Of a DNA stretch of 64,000 nucleotides, positions 48,611-60,206 are shown one piece after another. Position 1 is the first letter of the stretch; each line of letters opens with the position of its first letter. Where the stretch lies: positions 67,252,992-67,316,991 of the forward strand of contig CM042687.1 in NCBI GenBank assembly GCA_023614405.1, written 5' to 3'. Source of the DNA: Avena insularis (lineage: Eukaryota; Streptophyta; Magnoliopsida; Poales; Poaceae). The position numbers and the translations under genes are program-made. A model generated the notes under the pieces. It saw only the letters and a program-made list of their open reading frames with translations, was not told the origin of the DNA and did not search any database.

Positions 48611-49160
48611 CACATCTGGAGCCTCCCCGCATAATAACCGTTAGTTTATTGGTTTTACCGTGCATGCACATCAGCTCTACGCTCACAACAGCCGGACACC
48701 ATCCTTCACCCGTGCTCGGCCGTGTCTTCCATACGGCAAGCAGCAGCGGCAACATGAAAGTAGACAAGCAGGCAAGCATCTTGTGGTGCGCATTCTCTAG
48801 TCATTGTGCGCCCGCACCACAGTCATGCGCCTCGTCAGGGTCTGGCCCTCCCGCGCGCGCCCAACCGCCCTTTGACGGGTCAACACCAACCGATCCGGCC
48901 GACGCTGGCAGCACATAGCACAATAACGGCGAGCGGCAGCGCTCAAAACAGGAACAAAGAGCACATCAAGGGCCTGTGACGAAGATGACCCTGTGAATAA
49001 GTTGATCGAATATGCACGGAATAATCCATTTTGCAGTCTAAATATATGAGGTATATTTTGCCAGGACACAAATCCTACCACAAAACAGGTTTGCAGTTCA
49101 TTGCAAATGACTTTTACAGTTTCGAGTTTTGTAGTATCTTCTAGAGATGCTCTTAGGCAA
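48611..49160. mobile_element. Right part of the DNA element (D0) invaded by G1
   Basis: Noncoding. It ends TCTAGAGATGCTCTTAG, the inverse of the terminus at 11428. The preceding AGTTTCGAGTTTTGTAGTA is a subterminal style common in grass Mutator-like elements. Confidence 0.5.
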
Positions 49161-49760
49161 TAGAATTGGCAATTGCGAGGCCCACCACACTGCTATTAAT
49201 CCCACTTCGATCTGCTCCCCTGGAGATATAGAGAGGCTTGGAGGATGGTGAGATGGCGGAGGAGGGAGAGGGGTGACCATAATATACAGAGCAGGGAGCC
49301 AACACACTGTAAGAAGGGGAAGTAATGAATGAATTTATATCTGGAGGAGAAGATGGGAGGGAGGCGGACCAGAGGATGTGGCGGGAGTTTGGAAGACGGA
49401 GGACTGGGCATACGGTGTTTCTGGTGGTGAGGTTGAGGAGTTCTACTTTGCCACACTTAGCTCCGCAATGGCCTTGACTATTGAGGGGTGTGGTAGTGTC
49501 ATCATCAATGAGAAGAGCGCTGCCTTTCAGAAGTTTTCATGGGCAATCTGAGAAGATTTCTCTAGCTTCATTGTCTATTGGCAAGGTGCTTGCGAAGAAT
49601 TTGGAGTTGTAAGGAGCGATTGACCGTGGCGGAGGTTCATAGTTAACCTAGCGGGGGCGAGGGAGAAGATGTTGAGTGTTTGGGCCGAACTTCAGCCGCC
49701 GCCAAAGGCCCATAGCAAAATGTTATAGTTCGGGGGCTAGGGCAAGCGTGGTAGCTACCA
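49161..49760. other. Spacer without a recognisable gene
   Basis: I see no domain in any frame. The longest frames are purine-rich shadows. The sequence ends in GCTACCA just before the LINE. Confidence 0.5.
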
Positions 49761-52700
49761 TCCTTGGCCGGTGACCTTGGGAAGTGGTGTACGGAAACTT
49801 TTGGAAGCGTTCGGAAAGAGATCAAGTCACTAAAAGCTAAACTGGAATCTCTCAGGAACCTGTCCCGTCAGGTTGGCCCAACACACAGAGAAATCAAAAT
49901 CAACAATAGGCTTGTGGAGCTCTATCATCGAGAGGAGATCATGTGGAGATAGCGGTCTCGCATAGATTGTTTTTCACATGGGGATAAAAATTCCAAGTTC
50001 TTCCATCAACAGGCGACTATGCGTAGAAGGAAAAATCTGGTAAAAGCCTTGGAACGCCAAGATGGACAGATTACCGAGGACAAAGCAGAAATGCAACATA
50101 TGGCTTCAGAGTTTTATCATACATTGTACACATCAGAAGGGGTGCAGGACATGGGGCGTGTTCTTATCCATGTCCCCAGAAAGGTCACTGCTTCCATGAA
50201 CGAGATGCTAACTGCTCCATACATGAATGATGAGGTAAAAAAGGCGTCGTTTCAAATGTTTCCCACTAAAGCTCCCGGACCTTTCCCAGCCCATTTTTTT
50301 TCAATGGCACTGGGATGTGTGTGGGGAAGATGTTTCAAAGGAGGTGCTAAGCATTATGCAGGGTAATGAGTCGGCTGAGAGTATCAATGATACTGTCCTT
50401 GTGCTAATACCTAAGGTTAAAAATCCAACTCTCCTCTCTCAGTTCCGCCCAATCAATTTGTGCAACGTCTTCTACAAGATATCCTCAAAGGTGATTGCTA
50501 ATCAGCTGAAGATGATACTTCCTAATATAATTTCCGAGGAACAATCCGCCTTTGTCTTAGGTAGACTAATCACTGATAATATTATCTCTGCATACGAGTG
50601 CTTACATTTTATGAAGAGAAGTAAATCAAAGAGAAACAGCTATTGTGTCCTCAAGCTAGATATGATGAAGGCATATGACCGGGTAGAGTGCGACTATTTG
50701 GAGGCCATTATGATCAAGCTGGGGTTTGCACAATAGTGGATACATGTGGTTATGGGGATGGTCAGGACAGTGTCTCTTTCTATCCTATTTAATGGTGTCA
50801 AGCTTTATGGTTTCAAACCAACAAGGGGGATTATACAAGGCGACCCTATCTCGCCCTATCTATTTTTATTAGCAGCAGAGGGCCTTTTGTGCCTGTTAAA
50901 AGTTCATGACCAGTCATCGCAACTTGGAGGAATTCAGGTGGCACTGTCGGCGCCACTGGTTAATCACCTTTTGTTTGCGGATGATAGCCTGCTGTTCTTT
51001 AAAGTTAGTAGAGAGGGAGCGGAGGAATTGTCTCATTTATTGGAGGTTTATTTTCAAGCTTCAGGACAGCGGATTAACAAAGATAAGTCGTCTATATTTT
51101 TCACTAAAGGATGCCCTCAAGCTCGGCGTGATGTGATCAAGGGAATTCTGGATGTAATAATGAAGCATTGAATGAAAGGTACCTTGGTATGCCAACAGAT
51201 GTTGGGTCTTCTAAATATGGCACTTTCAAGTTCTTAAGGGATCGGGTGTGGAGTAAAGTGAAAAGATGGTTGGAGAAGATCCTATCAGCGGGAGGAAAAG
51301 AGGTGCTTATCAAGTCAGTAGCCCAGGCAATCCCTGTCTATTTGATGGTGTGTTTCAGGTTACGTTGTGGTTTATGTGAGCACATTAATATGCTAGTTCG
51401 TCAGTTATGGTGGGGTAGCAAAGAAGGAAAGAGGAAACCATGTTGGGTCTCTTCGGAAGTGATGACTACACCAAAGCATCTAGGCGGTTTGGGCTTTAGA
51501 GACATGGAACTCTTTAACCTATGTCTGCTTGCACGACAATCCTGGAGGATGCTGCAGGAGCCAGATTGTTTGAGCACCCGTATACTCAAAGCGGTATATT
51601 TCCCCAATTCTTCTATTCTAGAGGCTGATCTAGGATCTCACCCATCGCAGATCTGGCGCTCTATTCTTGAGGGGAGAAATATTATGATACAAGCACTCAT
51701 CAAACGAATTGGTGATGGCCGATCGACTCATATCTGGACTGATAATTGGCTTCCTAGGGAGACGATGATGAAACCGATCCCAACTGACAAGGAGAATCCT
51801 CCACAGATGGTCTCTGATCTGATTGATGAATATTCGGCAACGTGGAAGGTTAGCCTCGTATGATCTTGCTTCCATCCATTGGACGCTGAAACTATTCTTG
51901 GTATACCTCTATGCACGAGATGCCAGGAGGATTTCTAGGCTTGGAATTTTGACCAGAAGGGGATCTTTTCAGTTCGTTCTGCTTATAGAATGTTGATCAA
52001 TACTAAGATAAATCGGGATAACTACTTTGAGGGGAACACTGGCTCGTCTAATGCTGAGTGGGAGTCAAAGGGATGGATCTCCTTATGTAAAACCTCTGTC
52101 CCTTCCAAAATTAGAGTCTTCCTGTGGAGACTGGCTCGGCAGTCCTTGCCGTTAGCCGATGTTCTAGAGCATCGCAATATGGCCAGAACAAGCTCATGTT
52201 CACTCTGTGGTGAAGCTTATTCCTGGAGGCACTCCTTGATCGATTGCAACATGGCTAATAGCGTGTGGACTTTAACGGATGAGCTCCTTGTGAAGCACAT
52301 GATTTCATGTGAGGAATCAAACACCAAACACTGGTTATTTCGTATGATGGATACAATGCCTCATGACCAATTCACCAGATTAACAGTCACTCTATGGGCA
52401 ATTTGGACATCTTGAAGGAAAGCGATTCATGAGGAAATTTTCCAGAGTCCCCTCTCAACCTATGGTTTCGTTAATGCTTTTCTAGCTGAGCTGCAAAATA
52501 TTTTCAGACCAACGGTGCAGGCATCAGCCAACCCTTCAAGGCGAGTTGAACCAAGATGGATCCCCCCGCCCTCGGGTGCGCCCAAAATTAATGTTGATGC
52601 AGCTGTTTCGAAAACTGGAGGAAAAGGAGTTGCAGCTGCTTTATGTCGTGATAACAATGGATTATACCTTGGGTCTTCTGCGGTGGTGTTTTCGAGCATT

Positions 52701-53062
52701 ACTGACCCTGCTATTCTGGAGTCGCTTACATGCCGTGAAGCCACGATGCTTGCCGAAGATCTTGGACTATCTCGCATATTTGTAGCATCAGACTGCAAGC
52801 AGGTTGTCGAAGATATCAATTATGGGATTCGAGGGAAATATGGAGCAATTGTGACTAAAATCACGTCTCGGGCAGCAAACTTCTGTGAGTGCAAGTTCAC
52901 CTTCAAAAGAAGAGCTTCAAACTTCAAAGCACACAACTTGGCTAGATATTCTTTTTCTTTAGAGGCTGGCGGCCATCTTTGGTTGGGCATGCCATATTCT
53001 GTAAATATCCCTGAAAACATTGTTACCGGTTAATAAAATCTAGCAGGTTGTTCTAAAAAAAA
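49761..53062 (+). mobile_element. 5'-truncated L1-type LINE
   Basis: It encodes RT, zf-RVT and RNase H and ends with AATAAAATC and a short A run (53055-53062). A GCTACCA heptamer lies on both sides (49754-49760 and 53063-53069), a possible target duplication. The endonuclease half is missing, so it is 5' truncated, as usual for LINEs. Confidence 0.88.
49764..53032 (+). pseudogene. LINE ORF2: reverse transcriptase, zf-RVT and RNase H
   Basis: The linker region is 49764-50290 (SRIDCFSHGDKNSKFFHQ). RT fingers/palm run 50317-51171 (VLIPKVKNPTLLSQFRPINL, RGIIQGDPISPYLF), with the active-site FADD at 50974-50985. The thumb is 51168-51863 (ERYLGMPTDVG, GGLGFRDMELFN). The zf-RVT zinc region is 51990-52415 (VPSKIRVFLWRLARQSLP, CSLCGE). 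RNase H is 52515-53033 (KINVDAAVSKTGGKGVAAAL, SDCKQVVEDI). Stops follow at 49951, 50734, 51169, 51861 and 52413, with frameshifts near 50290 and 51160, so it is inactive although every domain is recognisable. Confidence 0.93.
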
Positions 53063-53890
53063 GCTACCAACTTGTATGTATCCTACAAGAACCTACTTCC
53101 TTGAGCGTGAGAATTCTTAAGGTAGTTTATTTCCCGGACTCAGACTTATTGGTAGCTGATCTTGGGTCGCACCCATCACAAGTTTGGAGGGCGATCTTGG
53201 AGGGAAGAGATGCCATGAAGTTGGGGCTCATTCGTAGAATCCAAGACGACAAATCAACTAATGCACGGAACCATAATTGGTTGCCACGCGATGAGCGCCT
53301 CTGACTTGTAGCCCGCAGAAGGAGAATGCATCGTTTCTTGTTAGCAATTTTATTGATATTACGAACGCTACATGGAATCAGGGGAAGCTTGAGGAGTTAT
53401 TCTTTCCTATGGACTTGGAGGTGATCTTGGGAATTCCTCTCTACACACGGATCCAAAGTGATTTTTGGGCGTGGCACTTTGAAAAATCTGTGTGCTTCAC
53501 CGTTCGGTTAGGCTACCGAGCTCTAGTCATGGTGAAGAGAACCAGAGAGATCTTGCTGGATGGGCGGGTGTCTTCATTAGGGGAAGCAGAAGAAGGGAAG
53601 TTGTGGGTCAAAGTTATGGTAGTGCAAAGTACCGTATAAGCTTCGGATTTTCCTACGAAGATTAGCATAGTGTTCACTTCCTACAAGCGATGTGAGATAT
53701 CATAGAAATATGGCGCTGTCGAGTGTGTTCTCGGTATGTGTCCAGGAGGACTCGTGGCGCCGCTCCCTTGTGGAGTGAACACCATCACGTTGTGTGTGGG
53801 CACTCACGGGACCGACAATTATGGATCACATTAGCCTGACAACAGATTGGTCGACTCGCCAATGGTTGTTTGCCTTGATGGAACCAATGA
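53063..53890 (+). pseudogene. Second LINE fragment (RT C-terminus to zf-RVT)
   Basis: Starting directly after the first LINE's A run, frames read LQEPTSLSVRILK and VVYFPDSDLLVADLGSHPSQ, then ILGIPLYTRIQSDFWAWHFE, then a zf-RVT-like stretch to about 53890. It is clearly homologous to 51560-52400 of the first LINE but diverged, so it is a different copy. The 3' end is cut by the G3 LTR. Confidence 0.85.
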
Positions 53891-54651
53891 GGATAACCCC
53901 GGTAGGGTCATAAGGGGTAAAACATTGTCCAGCTTGGCTTAGGCCGAGTCGACGAAATCACAGGCCGGGTCATAATGGCCGAGATATGAAACCCATGTGA
54001 GGCTGACATAAGAAGTATGTCGTCCCGCATAGGACAAAGTTGTTTGTCTTGCAGGTAACGCCAGGCCGGGCTCACCAGGGAAGATCGAGTCAAGAAGGAC
54101 GCGTGGAGGCTTTCCGAGTAAGATCCAGGAGGGACCACGGTAAAGCATGGTCAAAAGAGAAGGGCGACACCGGGTGACACAAAAGGAGCCGGGTGACGCC
54201 AAAATCAAGGGCTGACGTACAAAATCATTGTATGACGCCCAAGAGCTGGCATGTATGTATGGGAAGACTGTTGGCTATATAGCTTTGTGGACTGGGTCAA
54301 GGGCTTAGGGCTGGCCCATGACCCGGCCCGTAAAGTAAGGACAAAGATCCAAACAGTAACCCTATGGCCCAAAGTTGTAACCTAGCTACCCCATCGCCTA
54401 TATAAGGAGGGGCATAGCTAGGGTTTAGGAGGAGGTTGGACCAAGTAGTGAACTAGTGCCCGTAGGCTACGCAAGAACATCTCTAGGAGCACTTGTAAAC
54501 TTCTAGGAGGAATAAAAATCACAAGTCTGGAGAGTTCTTCGTATTCTTCATGTGCGGCTAAACCATGCACTCCTTCCCCAGTTACCACAAGCGTCCATTC
54601 GGCCCCCAACTTAAGCCTACCCATGGCATCTGCCGTCACACCACCACGACA
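53890..54651 (+). repeat. G3 5' LTR (outer boundary approximate)
   Basis: It ends CATGGCATCTGCCGTC...CGACA at 54651, nearly identical to the end of the G4 LTR. The outer start is unclear and is placed where LINE similarity fades and CCCCGGTAGGGTCATAAG begins. A TATATAAGG box at 54398 lies about where an LTR promoter would be. Confidence 0.75.
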
Positions 54652-54659
54652 GTTGGCGC

Positions 54660-57370
54660 CCACTGTGGGGCAGAAGTAGTCGCTTGCTGGAGTTTTCATC
54701 CGGATGGGTACCATCATCACCACAACAGGCAAGCGCGTCTACTCCGGCCTCATCTAGAGGTTTGGGGCGCTCAATTTCGTCAGCGACAACGCAGGCTGCT
54801 TCGGGACCAAGCCGTTCCCAAGGGGAGGTCGCTTCATCAAGTTCGGCGAGCACCAAGTCTACGTCGCGGTGCGCATGGAGCGCGCATACCCGGAGCGCGT
54901 CATCTTGGCGCCGGATCCACCTACGGTTCATGCCGCTTGAAAGCTTCATCAACTTGTCTGTGCCGAGGTAATGATGACTGCTCCTAATCCATCGCGTCCC
55001 CCAGCACCTCCAGTAGCTCCTGTATTGAATGAGAATGCTGAGGAAGAAAATCTAGACGCAACGCTAAGGGCAGCGAGAACCGCGAAGGCGCCGCTAGAAA
55101 AGCCAGAGAACATAGCCAGAAGCAAAAGAGCCAAGGAATTGCAGGAAGCAATAGAAAAATTAGCAGAGCATGCGGCATCAGCAGCTGACCCGGCCCGCAT
55201 GTAAGCCGAGTTAGAGGAAACCAGGAAAAAAGTGCTGGAAAATGCCAAGGAATTAGCTCAGCTGCAGTAGGATATGGATATCACGATTCGAGAATATAAC
55301 TCGGCAAACCGAGTAAAGGGCGCTAAGACCCGGCTTGAAGCAACGAGCATAAGAGGAAGGAACCTCAATGAAGAGCTGGCGGATGCTACGTCAAAAGTAA
55401 CCCCAGAATGCAGCAACGAGACCTCCATCAGGCCGACATACAACATAGAAGCAGCAAACTTGAGAGCCGCAGAGGCAGCAATGGCCGAGTTAACTCACTT
55501 GACGGGTGAGGCAAAGAAAAAGAAATAGGAACGAGTAAACGAGTTGGTGAGAGCAGTAGGAAAGCTAAATAAAGCATACTACAGGGCGAATCCGGGTATA
55601 TCTGGAAGGTCATAGCTTGTTCACTCGGCAAACCCAATCCCGGCCAGGTCTGCAGGGCATACAATTTCCTCACCAGGGGTTGCACCAAGACAGAGAAAAG
55701 AAAAGGACTCAGGAAAAAACAAAGAGATGGTTTCCTATGATCCGGCAGTGCCAAAAGGAAACCCGGCCTATGCCCAAGGCACAAGGAGAAATGCTGGTCA
55801 AGGAAACGAGAACCAAGAAAATGCCGACCGATAAAGGCAAGGTGAACAAGAAATGATAATGGAGGCAAGAACTCTGCACCTCAGCCTAGGCGTGGGACTC
55901 ACTCGGCAGGAGGAGGAAATCTGGCTCCAAATCCTCCAATAGCCCAACCCGAAAAAAGACAACAAACTGCAGGACATGTATTGCAGCAAGTCGCGGATCC
56001 GAATGCAAATAGGTACAATGATGGTTACTCGGCAATGGTGAATGACGGGTATGAACTGCCAGATCATGTGTACCAAGCTATGGGATCAAGTCTAGGAGGA
56101 TAGAAACCTCCAACCAGATGACGCAAGACTAAAGCTTGACCGAATAAAGATGGGAGAGCTTGTTGAGTCACAAGGTCCATAGGGTCCACCATGTTTTGGC
56201 CCAAGGATCATGAGAGAGCCGCTAGTGCCAAACTTTCATCTGGCAAGAGGAACAAAGACGTATGATGGAAGCACCAAGCCATAGGATTGGATGATTGATT
56301 ATGGAACTACGGTAAAAATCGCACAGGGTAATCTTAGATGGGCAGTGAGATACGTGTCACAGATGCTGGAAGGACCAGCGCGGGTATGGCTCAATAACTT
56401 TCCACCAGGAAGCATCAACAGCTGGATTGATTTCCCAGAAGCTTTTGTGAGTAATTTCACGAGAACCTACAAGAGGCCGAATCACCCACAATAGCTGGCT
56501 ATGTGCAAATAGAGGCCAAATGAAAAAGACAGAGAGTTTCTCACTAGATGGTGCACCATGCACAATTCTTGTGAAGGAGTAATTGAATCTTAGGCCATTG
56601 CGTGGTTTTCACAAGGATGCAGGCACGGAAGTGTGCTATGGCAAAAGTTACAGAGGGATATGCCGACAAGCTTAGCCGAAACAATAAGGATTGCCGACTC
56701 GTATGCATTAGGAGATCCGACTCAGCCTCTGCTTTTGTCGGCAGAAGGGATCACTGAGACTCAGATCTATGATGCAGCCGGGTCACAAAGGCGCCATGAA
56801 AGAGGCGAGTATAGGAGAAAACGACGAGATGAGAGGCCGGATTATAGGTATGGTTCGACTCCGTAAGTCAAGATCATCCTGATGCTGGAAGCAGCCAGCA
56901 TCAAAGGACAAGTGGGCAACAACAATGGATACCAAAAAATGATGGAAAAAAGCAATATGAACAGAGAAAACCGTATCAAGAAAGGCAAAAGTACACTTAT
57001 GAAATGATGCTGGATCAGCCATGCAAGTTTCACACGCCGAGTCCGAGTAAGCCGGCAAACCATACAACTAGACAATGCACTTGGTTCCAGAAGGGTGACA
57101 GAGTAGACTCGCCAACCCAGCAGCTACCACCACCTCCCCAACCACTACTTATAGGAGGAAACACTCAAGTTGTTGGAACTGATCATAGATATGAGAACCG
57201 ACATCCGAGATATCATAACCAAGAAAGAAGAGAGGCTGTGCATCAAGTGCATGACCCAAGAAATGATGGCGCTCATGTCGGCCATGGGACCAGAAACGAG
57301 TACAGAGAGCATCACCAGAGCTATGTTGTGTTTGTCACAGAGCCAACTGACAAAAAAGTCAATAGAGACG
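54660..57370 (+). pseudogene. G3 gag
   Basis: A coiled-coil-like, charged N-terminal part (55000-55530: ARTAKAPLEKPENIARSKRA, NLNEELADATSK) precedes a linker. The capsid-like section follows (56250-56500: PNFHLARGTKTYDGSTKP, MLEGPARVWLNNFPPGS), then a nucleocapsid-like part (CKFHT...NHTTRQC at ~57020-57090). More than ten in-frame stops are present, many TAG where the G4 copy has CAG or CAA. Confidence 0.88.
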
Positions 57371-57894
57371 GATGATGGAAGTAAACGTGACAATGCCAGC
57401 AATACCAAAATACATGCACTGGTCTGAGCAGGAGACAACTTGGAGCATAAAGGACCACCCCAAGATCATGCCGACTCCAGGAGGATATGCTTTGGTATTG
57501 GATCCAACTTTCATGGGCTCGGATATCAGTGTGATGTTCTCCAAGGTACTGATAGACGATGGCAATAGCATCAATATCATGTACAATGATACTATGCTCA
57601 AGCTGGGATCACCATGAACATGCTGGAGCCGACTAAGACAACTTTCCATGGCATTGTGTTGGGATTGTCATGTGAACCAATTGGGAAGATCTGGGTTGAT
57701 GTCTTATTCGACAACAGGGAGAATTGTCGCACTAAGGCCATATAGTTTGAGGTGGTGGACCTTGTCAGCTCGTATCACGTGTTACTTGGCAGACCAGCTA
57801 TGGCAAAGTTTATGGCCACTCCTCACATTGCTTATCTGAAGATGAAGCTGCCAGGTCCATGTGGAGTTATCATAGTTGAGGGTGACTACAAGTG
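57371..57894 (+). pseudogene. G3 protease region
   Basis: The frame has KVLIDDGNSINIMYNDTML (D-D-G where D-G-G is typical), then in a shifted frame SSYHVLLGRPAMAKFMATPH and KMKLPGPCGVIIVEGDYK, the end of the protease-RT spacer, with stops. RT does not follow. Confidence 0.85.
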
Positions 57895-58360
57895 ATCTAT
57901 CGCATGCGCCTCAGCTGGATCTTCACTGGCCGAGTCACTGGTGATAGCGTAGGAGAAGCAGCAAATGATGGAAGTTGCAACATTGGCTACGGAAAGCACG
58001 AAGGACAAGGCCTTATCAGCAGCAACACGGCCAATCGACTCACGCCATTCATCAAGCCTCTCCTCAGCAAATAAGAGCTTAGCTGCCATAGCTTCCACGA
58101 GTGCAGGCGAGTCTTCATCCGGCTAGAGCATCATGAATGCATGGATTGCCGACTTAAGTAAGTCGACACCACATGACTTCAAGGTAGTAACATGCTCTGT
58201 GAGGGAAGCCAGATGTTCGTCAATGGTGACTTCGCCATCTGCTCGGCCCCTAGATTCGGATCGCACTTTCTTCATGGCTCTCAGGGTGAACATGTCGGCT
58301 TTAGGAAAATTCTCTGCAAAAAGAAAGATCATCAAAAAACAGTGAAAGAGATAAAAGTAA
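57886..58360 (-). pseudogene. Antisense protein-like frame in G3
   Basis: Opposite to gag-pol, minus-strand frames read MFTLRAMKKVRSESRGRADG then EVTIDEHLASLTEHV; after one stop they continue LLFAEERLDEWRES and ADKALSFVLSV. Composition and continuity look like real coding sequence. I recall antisense ORFs of this type in large wheat gypsy elements, but the function is unknown. Confidence 0.55.
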
Positions 58361-58787
58361 GGATACACTACAAGAAATGTGTTAACTTGTGATGTTTTAG
58401 TAGTGACCGTGAATGAAATCGTCATAGATCTATGACGATTTTGTATCATATGGTCATAGGCGTTTGGAGAAGTCAAAACCCTGTAGAACTATGACGATTT
58501 AGACACAAATCGTTGTAATCTCATCATCCAAAACCGTCATAACCTGAGGCATGTGGTCCACTGCCATATCTTTAGGGGATTACGTCGATTTTAGATCGTC
58601 GTAACTATGTGTTTAAATGACATGGCGACCACATTGCTTGTTGTGTCTACGTGTCACGTGTATCTGTCTATTTTTCCCTCATCCCTCATCCTACTGGACG
58701 CACGGTTGCCAACCAGAACTTGGGTGACCTGACATGCGACCCCACCAACTGACATCCATCCTAAATATTATCTAAAATAATAGAGGA

Positions 58788-58866
58788 TTGGGGATTCGAA
58801 CTTGCAACCCCACCCTCAAACACGCTTTGCAGCAGTGCAGCTAACCACCAGACCAAGGAACACTTT
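58788..58866 (-). other. tRNA-like sequence (degenerate)
   Basis: On the minus strand it reads TGGTCTGGTGGTTAGCTGC (A-box-like) and, about 50 bases later, GCAAGTTCGAATCCCC (matching the B-box core GTTCGAATC). The T stem does not pair well and no acceptor stem forms, so it is not an intact tRNA gene. It could be a SINE head or chance. Confidence 0.3.
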
Positions 58867-58987
58867 GTGATCATATACTACACCGACGCATTTTATCTAC
58901 TACCAGTTCGGTTATTGGGCCTTCCCAACAGCATTTGGCTCCACCATATGGGCCAGCGACCCATGTGCTTACTCGCCCACACAAGGA

Positions 58988-60206
58988 GGATGATCCTCGC
59001 TAAACTTGCATTAGATCTCTTATCAAACATCATAATGTGAGTCTAAAAATCATTTTCGTCAAATATCATGAGCATCAAATCATGTACCTGTAGTTTAAAG
59101 CGGACCCACTTCCTACCGATTCGGCAGGAATTTGTCTTTTTCGCCAGGGGTGTAAGGAAAGGTTTGAGATGCCCCGGTTGGGACATTTGTCCATGTAAGG
59201 TGGTCTAATATTTTTACAAAATGTGGCGGTACCATTCTAAAACTGTCATTTGGTGGTCGCTTCATAAAACGCCCCGTTTTTTGCGCTCGAAAAATGGAAA
59301 ATGGATTCTCTGTGCGTCGAAAAGGAAAAATTCCTCCTGCAACATTGTTCTCCATCAAAATATGCACATGCATGCACAATACGGGCACATTATCACAAAC
59401 TATGCCATGATTCTGGCCATAACACTGGTGGTTTGGCTCGAAAGCCATGAACCTATGCATGATAGGTCATTTCTGAGAAGGTTTTTTTGAGACACTTGCA
59501 ATATACCAAGTTTGGTATTTTTATTTGCAACTATGTCACATAATAAGACACCACGCGAAGGATTTGCGTTGATCGGACCGTTTTTGAATTTTTTATGCCC
59601 GTTTCAAACTATGGTCAAAACGGCAGACACGAAGGTTCTTAGATAGGGGATGATCCTCGCTAAACTTGCATTGGATCTCTGATGAAACATCATATTGTGA
59701 GTCTAAAAATCATTTTTGCCAAAAAATTATGAGCATCAGATCATGTACCTGTAGTTCAAACCGGACCCACTTCCTACCGATTTGGCAGTAATTTGTCTTT
59801 TTTGCCAGGGGTGTAAGGAAAGGTTTGAGATGCCCCGGTTGGGACATTTGTCCATGTAAGGTGGTCTAATATTTTTACAAAATATGGCGGTACCATTCTA
59901 AAACTGTCATTTGGTGGTTGCTTCACAAAACGCCCTGTTTTTTGTGCTCAGAAAATAGAAAATGGATTCTCCGTGCGTCGAAAAGGAAAACTTCCTTCTA
60001 CAACATTGTTCTCCATCAAAATATGCACATGCATGCAAAATACGGTCACATTATCACAAACTATGCCATGATTCTGGCCATTACACTGGTGGTTTGGCCC
60101 GAAAGCCATGAAACCTCATACATGATAGGTCATTTCTGAGAAGGTTTTTTCGAGACACTTGCAAGATACCAAGTTTGATATTTTTTTACAACTATGTCAC
60201 ATAATT
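58988..60206. repeat. 660-bp tandem repeat in the CACTA element, ~1.85 copies
   Basis: GGATGATCCTCGCTAAACTT begins at 58988 and again at 59648. The two units stay aligned (for example GAAAGGTTTGAGATGCCCCG, ATGCACATGCATGCA) at around 95% by eye. The second unit is cut by G4 about 560 bp in. Confidence 0.93.

Larger units (their letters stand above)
53890..58365 (+). mobile_element. G3: gypsy element, 5' portion
   Basis: A + strand LTR (to 54651) is followed by GTTGGCGCCCACTGTGGGGC, then gag, protease and an antisense frame. The element is cut by the CACTA terminus at 58366. No RT, integrase or 3' LTR lies in the window. It belongs to the same family as G4, with matching LTR ends and gag. Confidence 0.85.
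58366..60206 (+). mobile_element. CACTA transposon, left part
   Basis: It starts CACTACAAGAAATGTG, the terminal sequence of Triticeae CACTA (En/Spm) elements. Preceding bases are ATA (58363-58365), a candidate 3-bp target site. Subterminal short palindromes follow (CATAGATCTATG near 58427; repeated ATGACGATTT). The interior has 660-bp tandem repeats. G4 interrupts it at 60207 and the other end is outside the window. No transposase is visible. Confidence 0.88.

Noticed and set aside
54418..55868. Minus-strand frames opposite G3 LTR and gag
   Set aside because: Hydrophobic leucine/serine-rich shadows of the sense gag; the sense strand carries the family motifs.
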